Shown here: positions 15,937 through 25,170 of the stretch, piece after piece
Position numbering within the stretch: the stretch's first letter is position 1
Layout: each line of letters begins with the position of its first letter
NCBI GenBank assembly: GCA_021496925.1
Contig: CP053915.1
Span: 2,232,001-2,296,000, forward strand
Source of the DNA: Acidovorax sp. YS12
Lineage (GTDB): Bacteria > Pseudomonadota > Gammaproteobacteria > Burkholderiales > Burkholderiaceae_C
Direction of reading: 5' to 3'
DNA: 64,000 bases
The notes under the pieces: model-generated
What the model was told of the DNA's origin: nothing
Database searches by the model: none
Seen by the model: only the letters and a program-made list of their open reading frames with translations
Made by a program: the position numbers and the translations under genes

Positions 15937-16743
15937 TCAACGGCTGGCGGCGCGGGTGGGCACGGGCGGCGGCAGTGCCTTGGCCTGCAGCACGCGCGCC
16001 TGGGCCACGAGCTGGTTGTGCGCGTCCAGGAAGGCGGCGGCGATCACCTTGCCCTCGTTGGTGTTGCTCCACCCGGCGCCGGCGCCCCCGCCCAGGCGGC
16101 CCAGCACCAGCCCGCCCACGCCCAGGTCGGTGGTGCGCGCGGCACCCGTGGCGGCCGCCACCTGTTCGGTGGTTTCGTTGTCGGACAGCAGCAGCGCGGT
16201 CTGCGCTTCCTTGAACTTGACCTGCTCGACCAGGCCCGCCAGCCCGGCGATGTCGCGCAGCACGGGAACCATGGCGATCACCCCGGCCAGGCCACGCCCG
16301 GCATCCTGCTCGCTGAAGGTGAGGCTGGGCGTGAGGGTGTACTGCGCCTCGTAGCCCTTGCCCTTGGCCACCGTGGACTGGGGGCGCAAGATGCCCGCGT
16401 CCTTCAGGTCCTGCTCCTGCACCGTGCCACGCAGGCCTGCGCCGCGGTCCACCACACGAAAGCAGCCGCTTTGCTGCGCCAGCAGCTTGATCAGCGGCAC
16501 CGGCGAGGCGGGCAGATGGTAGCCGCTGCCCACGGTGTAGCCGTTCGGGTTCTCGGCCAGCGCCACGGTGGCCACGGGCGCATCGCAGCGCTGCAGCTCG
16601 CGGGCCGCGTTGCGGGCGCCTTCAGGCCCGGCCGAGCCGCTGACCACGGAGCCGCCCTGGCCCAGCTCGGTTTTCTTCTCGCCGCAGGCGGCGAGCAGCA
16701 GCACGCACAGTGCGCTGGGCACGCAGGCCCTCAGCCACGCCAT
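15937..16743 (-). CDS. CsgG/HfaB-like outer-membrane lipoprotein
   Basis: A 268-residue lipoprotein. The leader ends in a lipobox (LLLAAC, Cys20). The mature protein begins with a charged and Gly-rich linker, then a domain resembling CsgG-type nucleotide-binding/pore proteins: ELQRCDAPVATVALAE, then LIKLLAQQSGCFRVVDRG, then a long Gly-rich stretch ending in LDAHNQLVAQARVL. CsgG forms the secretion pore for curli; relatives have other roles and no curli genes are seen nearby. I chose the ATG at 16741-16743 because GGAG lies about five bases upstream; two further in-frame starts exist upstream. Transcription is separated from aspS by a terminator. Confidence 0.7.
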   Translation of the reverse strand: MAWLRACVPSALCVLLLAACGEKKTELGQGGSVVSGSAGPEGARNAARELQRCDAPVATVALAENPNGYTVGSGYHLPASPVPLIKLLAQQSGCFRVVDRGAGLRGTVQEQDLKDAGILRPQSTVAKGKGYEAQYTLTPSLTFSEQDAGRGLAGVIAMVPVLRDIAGLAGLVEQVKFKEAQTALLLSDNETTEQVAAATGAARTTDLGVGGLVLGRLGGGAGAGWSNTNEGKVIAAAFLDAHNQLVAQARVLQAKALPPPVPTRAASR

Positions 16744-16816
16744 GCGCCGCTCCATGCCGGGACGGCCCAAGGCCGCCATGTGAAAAGCTGTTGGTTCATC
16801 ACGCATCCCCAGAAAA

Positions 16817-16843
16817 CAAAGGGCGCCACCAGGGCGCCCTTTG
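16817..16843 (-). terminator. Intrinsic terminator of aspS
   Basis: Arms caaagggcgcc (16817-16827) and ggcgccctttg (16833-16843) form a perfect 11-bp stem with a 5-base loop; on the minus strand it is followed by TTTTC. It lies just after the aspS stop and ahead of the CsgG-like lipoprotein gene. Confidence 0.85.
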
Positions 16844-16865
16844 ATTGTGCATGCAAGGCTCCGCC

Positions 16866-18662
16866 TTACGCTGCAGCCACCGGGTTGCGCAGACGGATAT
16901 GCAGCTCGCGCAGCTGCTTTTCGTCCACGGGCGAAGGCGCCTGGGTCAGCAGATCCTGCGCGCGCTGGGTCTTGGGGAAGGCGATCACGTCGCGGATCGA
17001 CTCGGCGCCGGTCATCAGCGTGATGAGGCGGTCCAGGCCGAAGGCCAGGCCGCCGTGCGGGGGCGCGCCGTACTGCAGCGCATCGAGCAGGTAGCCGAAC
17101 TTGGCGCGCTGGTCTTCCGGGCCGATGTTCAGGGCGGCGAACACCTTGGCCTGCACGTCGGCGCGGTGGATACGCACCGAGCCGCCGCCCAGCTCCCAGC
17201 CGTTGAGCACCATGTCGTAGGCCTTGGCGATGCACTTGCCGGGATCGGTGTCCATGAGGTCCTCATGGCCGTCCTTCGGCGACGTGAAGGGATGGTGCAC
17301 GGCCACCCAGCGGTCTTCTTCCTCGTCGTGCTCGAACATGGGGAAGTCCACCACCCACAGCGGCGCCCAGCGGTTCTCGAACAGGCCGCTCTTCTTGCCG
17401 AATTCGCTGTGGCCGATCTTCAGGCGCAGCGCGCCGATGGAATCGTTGACGATCTTTTCCTTGTCGGCGCCGAAGAAGAGCAGGTCGCCGTCCTGCGCGC
17501 CGGTGCGCTTGAGGATCTCGGCGATGGCCGCGTCATGCAGGTTCTTGACGATGGGCGACTGCAGGCCATCGCGGCCCTTGGCGGCTTCGTTGACCTTGAT
17601 CCAGGCCAGGCCCTTGGCGCCGTAGATCTTGACGAACTCGGTGTACTGGTCGATCTCGCCACGGCTGATGGCGCCGCCGCCCGGCACGCGCAGGGCCACC
17701 ACGCGGCCACCCTTGGTGGTGGCGGGGGCGGAGAACACCTTGAAGTCCACGTCCTTCATCACCTCGGTCAGCTCGGTGAACTCGAGCTTCACGCGCAGGT
17801 CGGGCTTGTCGGAGCCGAAGCGGAACGCCGCGTCCTGGTAGGTCATGATGGGGAATTCGCCCAGGTCCACGTCCAGCTGCTGCTTGAACACCTCGGTGAT
17901 CATGCGCTGGAAGATGGCGCGGATTTCCTCTTCGTTCAGGAACGAGGTCTCGCAGTCGATCTGCGTGAACTCGGGCTGGCGGTCGGCGCGCAGGTCTTCG
18001 TCGCGGAAGCACTTGGTGATCTGGTAGTAGCGGTCGTAGCCGGCCACCATCAGCATCTGCTTGTAGAGCTGGGGCGACTGCGGCAGCGCGAAGAACTGGC
18101 CGTCGTGCACGCGGCTGGGCACGAGGTAGTCGCGCGCGCCCTCGGGCGTGCTCTTGCCCAGCATGGGCGTCTCGATGTCGATGAAGCCTTCCTTGTCGAG
18201 GAAGTTGCGCACCTGGATCGCCGTCTTGTAGCGCAGCATCATGTTGCGCTGCATGTGCGGGCGGCGCAGATCCATCACGCGGTGCGTGAGGCGCGTGGTC
18301 TCGGACAGGTTCTCGTCGTCCATCTGGAACGGCGGAGTGACGGAGGCGTTGAGCACCACCAGCTCATGGCACAGCACTTCGATCTGGCCGCTCTTGAGCT
18401 TGTCGTTGGTGGTGCCGGCAGGGCGCGCGCGCACCAGTCCCTTGACTTGCACACAGAACTCGCCCCGCACGTCTTCGGCCACCTTGAACATCTCGGGGCG
18501 GTCCGGGTCGCACACGACCTGCACGTAGCCTTCGCGGTCGCGCAGGTCGATGAAGATGACACCACCGTGGTCGCGGCGGCGGTTCACCCAGCCGCACAGG
18601 GTAACGGTTTGGCCCATCAGGGCTTCGGTCACGAGACCGCAGTAGTGGGAGCGCATGGCCAT
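16866..18662 (-). CDS. aspS: Aspartyl-tRNA synthetase, predicted non-discriminating
   Basis: A 598-residue class II synthetase of bacterial type. Seen: the anticodon-binding domain (GWVNRRRDHGGVIFIDLRD), motif 2 (TKCFRDEDLRADRQPEF), the GAD insert in the middle, and motif 3 (GGLAFGLDRL). The anticodon domain has His in RRRDHGG and Gly in ARPAGT, the residues I recall as marking non-discriminating AspRS (Pseudomonas type), which also charges tRNA-Asn for later amidation by GatCAB; E. coli has Leu in the first place. The ATG at 18660-18662 follows AGGA by about ten bases. Part of the fmdB-DUF502-aspS operon. Confidence 0.95.
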   Translation of the reverse strand: MAMRSHYCGLVTEALMGQTVTLCGWVNRRRDHGGVIFIDLRDREGYVQVVCDPDRPEMFKVAEDVRGEFCVQVKGLVRARPAGTTNDKLKSGQIEVLCHELVVLNASVTPPFQMDDENLSETTRLTHRVMDLRRPHMQRNMMLRYKTAIQVRNFLDKEGFIDIETPMLGKSTPEGARDYLVPSRVHDGQFFALPQSPQLYKQMLMVAGYDRYYQITKCFRDEDLRADRQPEFTQIDCETSFLNEEEIRAIFQRMITEVFKQQLDVDLGEFPIMTYQDAAFRFGSDKPDLRVKLEFTELTEVMKDVDFKVFSAPATTKGGRVVALRVPGGGAISRGEIDQYTEFVKIYGAKGLAWIKVNEAAKGRDGLQSPIVKNLHDAAIAEILKRTGAQDGDLLFFGADKEKIVNDSIGALRLKIGHSEFGKKSGLFENRWAPLWVVDFPMFEHDEEEDRWVAVHHPFTSPKDGHEDLMDTDPGKCIAKAYDMVLNGWELGGGSVRIHRADVQAKVFAALNIGPEDQRAKFGYLLDALQYGAPPHGGLAFGLDRLITLMTGAESIRDVIAFPKTQRAQDLLTQAPSPVDEKQLRELHIRLRNPVAAA

Positions 18663-18700
18663 GTGGAGTCTTCCTGCGCCCAGGAGGGGCGCGACGTTTG

Positions 18701-19324
18701 TTATCTGGAGTGGGCGAGTGCGGCGGGCTCGGGCGGAGCCACCACACCCATGGAGACGATGTATTTGAGCGCGGCGTCGATGCTCATGTCGAGTTCGATG
18801 CAATCGCTCTTGCGCAGGATCACGAAATAGCCGCCGGTGGGGTTGGGCGTGGTGGGCACGTACACGCTCACGTACTCATCGCGCAGGTAGGCCGCCACCT
18901 CGCCCGAGGGCGAGCCGGTGATGAACGCCACGGTCCACACGCCCTCGCGCGGCCACTGCACCAGCACCGCCGTGCGGAAGGCATTGCCGCTCTCCGAGAA
19001 CAGCGTGTCGGACACCTGCTTGACGCTGGAGTAGATCGAGCGCACCACGGGAATGCGGCTGACCAGCCCGTCGCCCCACGCCACCAGCTTGCGCCCGGCG
19101 AAATTGCTGGCCAGCGCGCCCACGGAGAGCAGGATGAGCAGCGTCAGCAGGACGCCGAAGCCGGGAATGTGGAAGCCCAGCAGTTTGTCCGGATGCCAGG
19201 CCTCGGGCAGGATGGCCAACGTCTGGTCCAGCGTGCCGACGATCCAGTTCAGCACCCAGGCGGTGATGACGCCGGGCACGATGACCAGCAAACCGGTGAA
19301 TAACCACTTGCGCAGGGCAGCCAT
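18701..19324 (-). CDS. DUF502 inner-membrane protein
   Basis: A 207-residue DUF502 protein. Two N-terminal membrane segments (about 7-30 and 52-75) are followed by conserved IPVVRSIYSSVKQVSDTLF and a C-terminal domain ending in KYIVSMG. Function is unknown, though the family is always membrane-bound and in betaproteobacteria usually lies between fmdB and aspS, as here. AAGGA lies six bases upstream of the start. Confidence 0.9.
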   Translation of the reverse strand: MAALRKWLFTGLLVIVPGVITAWVLNWIVGTLDQTLAILPEAWHPDKLLGFHIPGFGVLLTLLILLSVGALASNFAGRKLVAWGDGLVSRIPVVRSIYSSVKQVSDTLFSESGNAFRTAVLVQWPREGVWTVAFITGSPSGEVAAYLRDEYVSVYVPTTPNPTGGYFVILRKSDCIELDMSIDAALKYIVSMGVVAPPEPAALAHSR

Positions 19325-19341
19325 GCCTATCCTTCAGGAGG

Positions 19342-19632
19342 TCAATCTGCCTTCGAGGCAGCGGGGCAGGATGCGCAGGCGGCCGGTGCTGCCGCGGGCG
19401 CCGCGGCCTCCTCGCTCTTGGCGCCTGTCGCGGGGGCACTGCTGCCGCTGCCGCCACGGAAGTCCGTGACGTACCAGCCCGAGCCCTTGAGCTGGAAGCC
19501 GGCGGCCGTGATCTGCTTGGAGAACGCCTCGGCGCCGCAGGCGGGACACTGCGTCAGCGGAGCGTCGGAGATTTTTTGCAGCACATCCTTGGCATGGCCA
19601 CAGGCGCCGCATTTGTAGGCATAGATAGGCAT
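19342..19632 (-). CDS. FmdB-family zinc-ribbon protein
   Basis: A 96-residue protein. The N-terminal half is the FmdB zinc ribbon: CGACG (about 8-12) and CPACG (about 29-33) supply four cysteines, and GFQLKGSGWYVTDF is the conserved end of the domain. The rest is an Ala/Pro tail with one more cysteine pair (CASC). The family is implicated in regulation, but its role is not established. It is the first gene of the DUF502-aspS operon, 35 bases downstream of a TATAAT-like -10 box. Confidence 0.88.
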   Translation of the reverse strand: MPIYAYKCGACGHAKDVLQKISDAPLTQCPACGAEAFSKQITAAGFQLKGSGWYVTDFRGGSGSSAPATGAKSEEAAAPAAAPAACASCPAASKAD

Positions 19633-19666
19633 ACGGGAGGAAACGGTGCTTGGGAAAAACCCTCGA

Positions 19667-19672
19667 TTATAG
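19667..19672 (-). promoter_or_regulatory. Probable -10 element of the fmdB-DUF502-aspS operon
   Basis: The minus strand reads TATAAT here, 35 bases before the fmdB start. I see no good -35 hexamer at 16-18 bases further upstream (nearest CCTGCA), so the call rests on the perfect -10 and its position. Confidence 0.5.
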
Positions 19673-19704
19673 GATGCGCCTCGTTTTCTGCAGGGCGTGC
19701 CCTG

Positions 19705-21156
19705 TCACTCCACGCCCGCGATGGCGTGGTGGCTGGCGGGCCGATGGTGCACCCATTGCGGCACCAGGGACCCGGCCACCATGCCCACCACGGCGGCGAG
19801 AACGCCCGCCAGTTGCTGCGGAAAAGCTTCATGCAGCGCCGGTGTGCCCATGAAGAGCACCCACACGCCAATGCCGAGCACCGTGGCACACAGCGCACCC
19901 TGCGTGGTGGCGCGCTTCCAGTACAGGCCGAAGACCAGCGGCACGAACGCACCGACCAGCGGCACCTGGTAGGCGCCGGAGACCAGCTCGAAAATCGGCG
20001 TGCCCTCCATCTTGATGGAATAGGCCAGCACGGCGATGGCGAACACCAGGACGCTGATGCGCATGATGCGCAGGTTTTCCAGGTCGCTGATGTACTCGGG
20101 GCGGAACTGGCGCCAGATGTTCTCGGTGAACGTGACGCTGGGCGCGAGCAGCGTGGCCGACGCGCACGACTTGATGGCCGACAGCAGCGCGCCGAAGAAC
20201 AGCACCTGCATGACCACGGGCATCTTGTCCATCACCAGCGTGGGGAGCACCTTCTGCGGGTCGTCCTCCAGCAGTGCCGCCGTCTGCTCCGGCATGATGA
20301 GCAGCGCGCTGGCCACCAGGAACATGGGCACGAAGGCGAACAGGATGTAGGCCGTACCGCCGATCACCGTGCCATGGGTGGCCGCCTTTTCCGTGTTGGC
20401 CGACATCACGCGCTGGAACACGTCCTGCTGCGGAATGGAGCCCAGCATCATGGTGATGGCCGCACCGAAGAAGAAGATCATCTCGTGCCAGGTGGGTTCG
20501 GGCCAGAAGCGGAACATGTCGCGGCTCACGGCCAGGTCGATCACCTTGCTAGCACCGCCCGCCATATCAGCTGCGAAGACCGCCAGCACCACCAGCCCGA
20601 CCACCAGGATGATCATCTGGATGAAATCGGTCACCGCCACCGACCACATCCCGCCCCAGAGCGTGTACACCAGGATCGAGAGCACGCCGATCGTCATGCC
20701 CCAGGGAATGCTGATCAGCCCGCCCGACAGCAGGTTGAACACCAGCCCCAGCGCCGTGACCTGGGCCGAGACCCAGCCCAGGTAGCTGAGCATGATGATG
20801 AGCGAGCAGATCACCTCGACTGCACGGCCGTAGCGCTCGCGGTAGTAGTCGCTGATGGTCAGCAGCGTCATGCGGTAGAGCTTGGCGGCGAAGAACACGC
20901 CCACCAGCACCAGGCACAGGCCGGCGCCGAACGGATCCTCCACCACTGCGTTGAGCCCGCCCTTGATGAACTTCGCCGGCACCCCGAGCACGATCTCCGA
21001 GCCGAACCACGTGGCGAACGTGGTGGTGATGATCATGTACATCGGCAGGTGGCGGCCGGCGATGGCGAAGTCGGCCGAATTCTGCACCCGTCTGGCGGCC
21101 CACAGGCCGATGCCGATGGTGACGAACAGGTAGGCAATCACCATGATGAGCAACAC
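19705..21156 (-). CDS. Sodium:solute symporter family transporter
   Basis: A 483-residue SSS-family transporter with about 12-13 hydrophobic segments. Typical stretches are FAIAGRHLPMYMI, FATWFGSEIVLGVPA (substrate/Na+ region), and LWGGMWSVAVTDFIQMIILVV. The reading starts at a GTG (21154-21156) with AAGGAG seven bases upstream, which decides the start. Substrates in the family range from proline and pantothenate to monocarboxylates; this one cannot be assigned. It follows ubiB by about 50 bases on the same strand. Confidence 0.87.
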   Translation of the reverse strand: MLLIMVIAYLFVTIGIGLWAARRVQNSADFAIAGRHLPMYMIITTTFATWFGSEIVLGVPAKFIKGGLNAVVEDPFGAGLCLVLVGVFFAAKLYRMTLLTISDYYRERYGRAVEVICSLIIMLSYLGWVSAQVTALGLVFNLLSGGLISIPWGMTIGVLSILVYTLWGGMWSVAVTDFIQMIILVVGLVVLAVFAADMAGGASKVIDLAVSRDMFRFWPEPTWHEMIFFFGAAITMMLGSIPQQDVFQRVMSANTEKAATHGTVIGGTAYILFAFVPMFLVASALLIMPEQTAALLEDDPQKVLPTLVMDKMPVVMQVLFFGALLSAIKSCASATLLAPSVTFTENIWRQFRPEYISDLENLRIMRISVLVFAIAVLAYSIKMEGTPIFELVSGAYQVPLVGAFVPLVFGLYWKRATTQGALCATVLGIGVWVLFMGTPALHEAFPQQLAGVLAAVVGMVAGSLVPQWVHHRPASHHAIAGVE

Positions 21157-21207
21157 GCTGGTACTCCTTGCGAGGTCAGGATGGAGGTTGGGGGATGGAG
21201 GCCGGAG

Positions 21208-22773
21208 TCAGAAGACGTAGAAACGCAGGTAGAGCTGCAGCCCCAGCAGCCCGAGCACGAAGCCCACGCCGCCGTACATCAGGGCCTGCAGCAGCCGGTT
21301 GGTGCGCTGCTGTGCCTGCAGCAGTTCGCGCAGCAATTGCGGCTGCGCCTGCGGCTCCTGGCGCAAATAGCCGTGCAGCAGGCGCGGCAGCTCGGGCAGC
21401 AGCTTGGCGTAGTGCGGCGCCTGGTCGCGCAGCTCGCGCAGCAGGCGCTGGGGGCCGAGCTGGTCGAGCATCCACTTTTCCAGGAACGGTTTGGCCGTGC
21501 TCCACAGGTCCAGGTCGGGGTCGAGCTGGCGGCCCAGGCCCTCGATGTTGAGCAGGGTCTTCTGCAGCAGCACCAGCTGCGGCTGGATCTCCACGTTGAA
21601 GCGGCGCGACGTCTGGAACAGGCGCATCAGCACCATGCCGAGCGAGATTTCCTTGAGCGGCCGGTCGAAATACGGCTCGCACACCGTGCGCACGGCCGCC
21701 TCCAGTTCGTTGACGCGCGTTTCGGGCGGCACCCAGCCGCTCTCGATGTGCAGCTCCGCCACGCGCTTGTAGTCGCGGCGGAAGAAGGCCGTGAAGTTCT
21801 GCGCCAGGTACTCCTTGTCGACCTCGGTCAACGTGCCGACGATGCCGAAGTCCAGCGAGATGTAGCGCCCGAACGTCATGGCGTCGAGGCTCACCTGGAT
21901 GTTGCCCGGGTGCATGTCGGCGTGGAAGAAGCCGTCGCGGAAGACCTGGGTGAAGAAGATCGTGACGCCGTCGCGCGCCAGCTTGGGGATGTCCACGCCC
22001 GCCTCGCGCAGGCGCCCGACCTGGCTGATCGGCACGCCGCGCATGCGCTCCATCACCATGACCTCGGTGTGGCAGAAGTCCCAGAACACCTCGGGCACCA
22101 GCACCAGGTCCAGCCCCTCCATGTTGCGGCGCAACTGCGCGGCGTTGGCGGCCTCGCGCATCAGGTCGAGTTCGTCGTGCAGGTAGGTGTCGAACTCGGC
22201 CACGACCTCGCGCGGCTTCAGGCGCTTGCCGTCGGCCGAAAGGCTCTCCAGCCAGCCCGCCATCATGCGCATCAGCGCCAGGTCTTTCTCGATCACCGGC
22301 AGCATGCCGGGGCGCAGCACCTTCACGGCCACGTCGCGCTGCACGCCGTTGCGGTCGCGGACGACGGCGAAGTGCACCTGCGCGATCGACGCGCTGGCCA
22401 CAGGCTCACGCTCGAACGTAATGAAGACCTCGCCCAGCGGCTTGCGGAAGGCGCGCTCGATCGTCGCCACCGCAATCTGCGGATCGAACGGCGGCACGCG
22501 ATCCTGCAGCAGCGCCAGCTCGTCGGCGATGTCGGGCGGCATCAGGTCGCGCCGGGTGGAAAGCACCTGCCCGAACTTGACGAAGATGGGCCCCAGCCGC
22601 TCCAGCGCCTCGCGCAGGCGCTGGCCGCGCGGTGCCTCCAGGTTGCGGCCGACCGACACCAGGCGCGCCAGCAAGCGCAGCCAGGGATGCTCGAAGCTGG
22701 ACAGCACCAGCTCATCCAGCCCATAGCGCAGCACCACCCACACGATGGTGGCGCCACGGAAGACACGGCTCAT
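21208..22773 (-). CDS. ubiB: UbiB, ubiquinone-biosynthesis atypical kinase
   Basis: A 521-residue UbiB/ADCK-family protein needed for ubiquinone synthesis. Family signatures are the KxGQ motif (GPIFVKFGQVLSTRRDL), the Ala-rich loop (VASASIAQVHFA), catalytic-loop FFHADMHPGN, and the metal site LDFGIVG. A C-terminal hydrophobic stretch (ALMYGGVGFVLGLLGLQLYL) anchors it to the inner membrane. Its start overlaps the ubiJ stop (ATGA). Confidence 0.95.
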   Translation of the reverse strand: MSRVFRGATIVWVVLRYGLDELVLSSFEHPWLRLLARLVSVGRNLEAPRGQRLREALERLGPIFVKFGQVLSTRRDLMPPDIADELALLQDRVPPFDPQIAVATIERAFRKPLGEVFITFEREPVASASIAQVHFAVVRDRNGVQRDVAVKVLRPGMLPVIEKDLALMRMMAGWLESLSADGKRLKPREVVAEFDTYLHDELDLMREAANAAQLRRNMEGLDLVLVPEVFWDFCHTEVMVMERMRGVPISQVGRLREAGVDIPKLARDGVTIFFTQVFRDGFFHADMHPGNIQVSLDAMTFGRYISLDFGIVGTLTEVDKEYLAQNFTAFFRRDYKRVAELHIESGWVPPETRVNELEAAVRTVCEPYFDRPLKEISLGMVLMRLFQTSRRFNVEIQPQLVLLQKTLLNIEGLGRQLDPDLDLWSTAKPFLEKWMLDQLGPQRLLRELRDQAPHYAKLLPELPRLLHGYLRQEPQAQPQLLRELLQAQQRTNRLLQALMYGGVGFVLGLLGLQLYLRFYVF

Positions 22774-23333
22774 GACGGCGTCCGGTCAGGGGGTTGCGGG
22801 CCCGCGCGCACGCCCGTGAACTGGGAGACGAAGGCGCCCAGCGCCTGGGCCACGCGGCGCGCGCCCTGGGTGATGGCGTGGGCGGGCGCATCCCCCACCA
22901 GGCGCGCCAGGTCTTCCTCCAGATCCCAGCGCACATGGTCCACGAGCCAGTTGATCTCGCCCGCCAGCTGCACGTCGCCCTGGATGCGGATGGTGGGCCT
23001 GTCGCCGCGCAGCGCCGTTTGCGCCAGCGCCAGCGGGGAGGTTTCCGTCACGACGATCTGCAGATCGGGCTGCGCGCCCGGCGCCGCCACATTGAACAGC
23101 CCGGCCGGCGTGACCTGCAAGGCCATGGAGAACTGGCGCCACTGCACACGCGCGACCCGGCCGGACTGGCCGAGCAGCCGGCCCATGGCCTCGCGCTCCT
23201 GCATCAAGACATGGTTCAAGAGCAACACGACGCGCTGCTGCACCTCATGCACCATCCACTGCGGCGGCTGCGGCCCCGCCGCGATGCGTTGGACGAGGTT
23301 TTCCAGAAATGAAAAAGGGGACTGTGTTGCCAT
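22770..23333 (-). CDS. ubiJ: UbiJ, SCP2-domain ubiquinone-biosynthesis accessory factor
   Basis: A 187-residue protein with an SCP2-like lipid-binding domain (about 25-125) and a C-terminal helical part. In E. coli UbiJ holds lipid intermediates in the soluble Ubi complex and sits between ubiE and ubiB; the same neighbourhood here supports the call. It overlaps ubiB by four bases. Sequence similarity in this family is weak, so context carries most of the weight. Confidence 0.85.
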   Translation of the reverse strand: MATQSPFSFLENLVQRIAAGPQPPQWMVHEVQQRVVLLLNHVLMQEREAMGRLLGQSGRVARVQWRQFSMALQVTPAGLFNVAAPGAQPDLQIVVTETSPLALAQTALRGDRPTIRIQGDVQLAGEINWLVDHVRWDLEEDLARLVGDAPAHAITQGARRVAQALGAFVSQFTGVRAGPQPPDRTPS

Positions 23334-23386
23334 AGCCCCCGATTATTCCCCAGGACGGTATCGCCCTGGTTTTTGTGGCACCCGTG

Positions 23387-24394
23387 TTACTGCAGCGCCT
23401 GCAGGCCCGCCACCAGCCAGCCGCTGCTGCCGCTCTTCGGCTTGGTCATGTTCCAGACTTCACGGAAGGGGCTCAGGCCGGCGCCCTGCTCCTCGCGGAT
23501 CATGCCGGAGAACTCGACGCTGGCCATGTAGTCGCCGCCGAGATCCTCGATGCCCAGGAGCTGGGCGTCGATCACGTCGACATCGGTGCGGTTCGGGGCG
23601 TCGCCGCGGTGCTGGTCGCGCTCGGAGAGCTGGGCGCGCACTTCCGTCAGCAGTTCGTCAGTCATCATGGAGCGCAGCGTGGAGAGGTCGCCACGGTCCC
23701 AGGCGCTTTGCAGCGTGACGAAATTGCGCTTGGCGGCGGCCAGAAAGCCCTCGGTGTCGAAGCCCTGCGGAATGCCCCAGTTCTGCGAACCGGCCAGCGC
23801 CGAACCGATGACCACGCCGCCCGCGGCAGCACTCGCCATTTGCGGGCGCGCGGTCTCGAACGCCGCGCCCTGGCTCTCCCACGGACGGGCCGAGGCGTCG
23901 TTGCCGACCTTCTCGGGGTTGTACTGGCGCGCCACGGGCGCATCCACCGGCGCGCCCGCGCCCTGGAACGCGAACGGCGCGCCGCCCGCGCCAGCGGGCT
24001 TGCGCGAGCGCATGACCATGCCGATGACGGCGAACGCCGCCAGGGCCAGCAGGGCGATCAGCAGGATGTTGCCGAACGCCGCGCCCAGGCCGAGCGAATG
24101 GGCCAGCCAGGCCAGGCCCAGGCCGGCGGCCAGGCCGCCGAGCATGGCGCCCCAAGGCTTCTTGGGCGCGGCGGCCGCAGGGCTGGCAGCGGGCGCCGCA
24201 GGCTTGGCGGCGTTTTGCGCGGCCGCGTTCTGCGCGGGTGCCGCAGGCGCTGCGGGCGGCGTGCCGGCTTCGCGCTGGGTGACATTACTGGACTGCTTGC
24301 CCATGGACTTGCCGCCGCCCATGCGGCGGGCGTCGGCATCCATATGGGCCATTGCCAGCAAGGCGACCAGAACCATAGACCACAAGTTTTTCAT
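23387..24394 (-). CDS. Tim44-like domain membrane protein
   Basis: A 335-residue protein. After a leader (residues 1-22) come a positively charged Gly/Met segment, a long Ala/Pro linker, two hydrophobic segments (about 82-104 and 109-127), a second linker, and a C-terminal Tim44-like domain (about 210-335, FLAAAKRNFVTLQSAWDRGD to GWLVAGLQ). The family is common between ubiE and ubiJ in betaproteobacteria; its function is unknown. Confidence 0.85.
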   Translation of the reverse strand: MKNLWSMVLVALLAMAHMDADARRMGGGKSMGKQSSNVTQREAGTPPAAPAAPAQNAAAQNAAKPAAPAASPAAAAPKKPWGAMLGGLAAGLGLAWLAHSLGLGAAFGNILLIALLALAAFAVIGMVMRSRKPAGAGGAPFAFQGAGAPVDAPVARQYNPEKVGNDASARPWESQGAAFETARPQMASAAAGGVVIGSALAGSQNWGIPQGFDTEGFLAAAKRNFVTLQSAWDRGDLSTLRSMMTDELLTEVRAQLSERDQHRGDAPNRTDVDVIDAQLLGIEDLGGDYMASVEFSGMIREEQGAGLSPFREVWNMTKPKSGSSGWLVAGLQALQ

Positions 24395-24438
24395 GTCGAT
24401 TTCCGCTTTCTATAAAGAGTCGAGGGGTATTCAGCCGT

Positions 24439-25170
24439 TCAGCACTTGATGCCCACATGCAGGGCGACAACGCCGCCCGTCATGTTGTGGTAATCCACGT
24501 GCCCAAAACCATTGTGTTGCATGAGCGTTTTTAGTTCCTCCTGGCCCGGGTGCATGCGGATGGATTCGGCCAGGTAGCGGTAGCTGGCATCGTCGCCCGC
24601 CACCAGCCTGCCCAGCCGGGGCAGCACGTTGAAGGAATACCAGTCGTAGGCCTTTTCCAGCGGCTTGGCGACTTTCGAGAACTCCAGCACCAGCAGGCGC
24701 CCGCCAGGCTTGAGCACGCGGCACATCTCGGCGATGGCACGGTCCTTGTGCGTCATGTTGCGCAGGCCGAAGGCGACGCTGACCAGGTCGAAGTGGCCCG
24801 TGGGAAAAGGCAGCTTCTCGGCATCGCACACCAGGGTGGGCAGCAGCACGCCCTTGTCGATCAGGCGGTCGCGCCCCACGCGCAGCATGGCTTCGTTGAT
24901 GTCGGTGTGCACCACGCGGCCGGTGGCGCCGACCTTCCTGGAGAACGCCAGCGACAGGTCGCCCGTGCCGCCCGCGATGTCGAGCACCTGGTCGCCCTCG
25001 CGCAGGTTGGCCACCATGACGGTGTAGGCCTTCCAGGCGCGGTGCAGGCCGCCGGACATCAGGTCGTTCATCACGTCGTACTTGGACGCGACGGAGTCGA
25101 ACACGCCGCGCACGCGGCGTGCCTTGTCCTGTTCATCGACGGTTTCAAAACCGAAATGCGTGCTGCTCAT
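24439..25170 (-). CDS. ubiE: Demethylmenaquinone/ubiquinone C-methyltransferase
   Basis: A 243-residue class I methyltransferase that adds the C-methyl group in ubiquinone synthesis. Seen: VASKYDVMNDLMSGGLHRAW (UbiE signature), SAM-binding DIAGGTGDLSLAFS, and FGLRNMTHKDRA with VLKPGGRLLVLEFSK (second UbiE signature). The ATG at 25168-25170 gives the family length. It precedes the Tim44-like, ubiJ and ubiB genes. Confidence 0.95.
   Translation of the reverse strand: MSSTHFGFETVDEQDKARRVRGVFDSVASKYDVMNDLMSGGLHRAWKAYTVMVANLREGDQVLDIAGGTGDLSLAFSRKVGATGRVVHTDINEAMLRVGRDRLIDKGVLLPTLVCDAEKLPFPTGHFDLVSVAFGLRNMTHKDRAIAEMCRVLKPGGRLLVLEFSKVAKPLEKAYDWYSFNVLPRLGRLVAGDDASYRYLAESIRMHPGQEELKTLMQHNGFGHVDYHNMTGGVVALHVGIKC

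Noticed and set aside
20540..20580. A possible further repeat copy inside the symporter gene (ttgctagcaccg ... atatcagctgcg)
   Set aside because: Only short fragments resemble the consensus and the protein sequence there is family-like.
19576..23718. A 1380-codon open frame on the plus strand
   Set aside because: It lies opposite the symporter, ubiB and ubiJ genes, has His/Gln/Arg-rich content typical of antisense high-GC frames and no domain signal.
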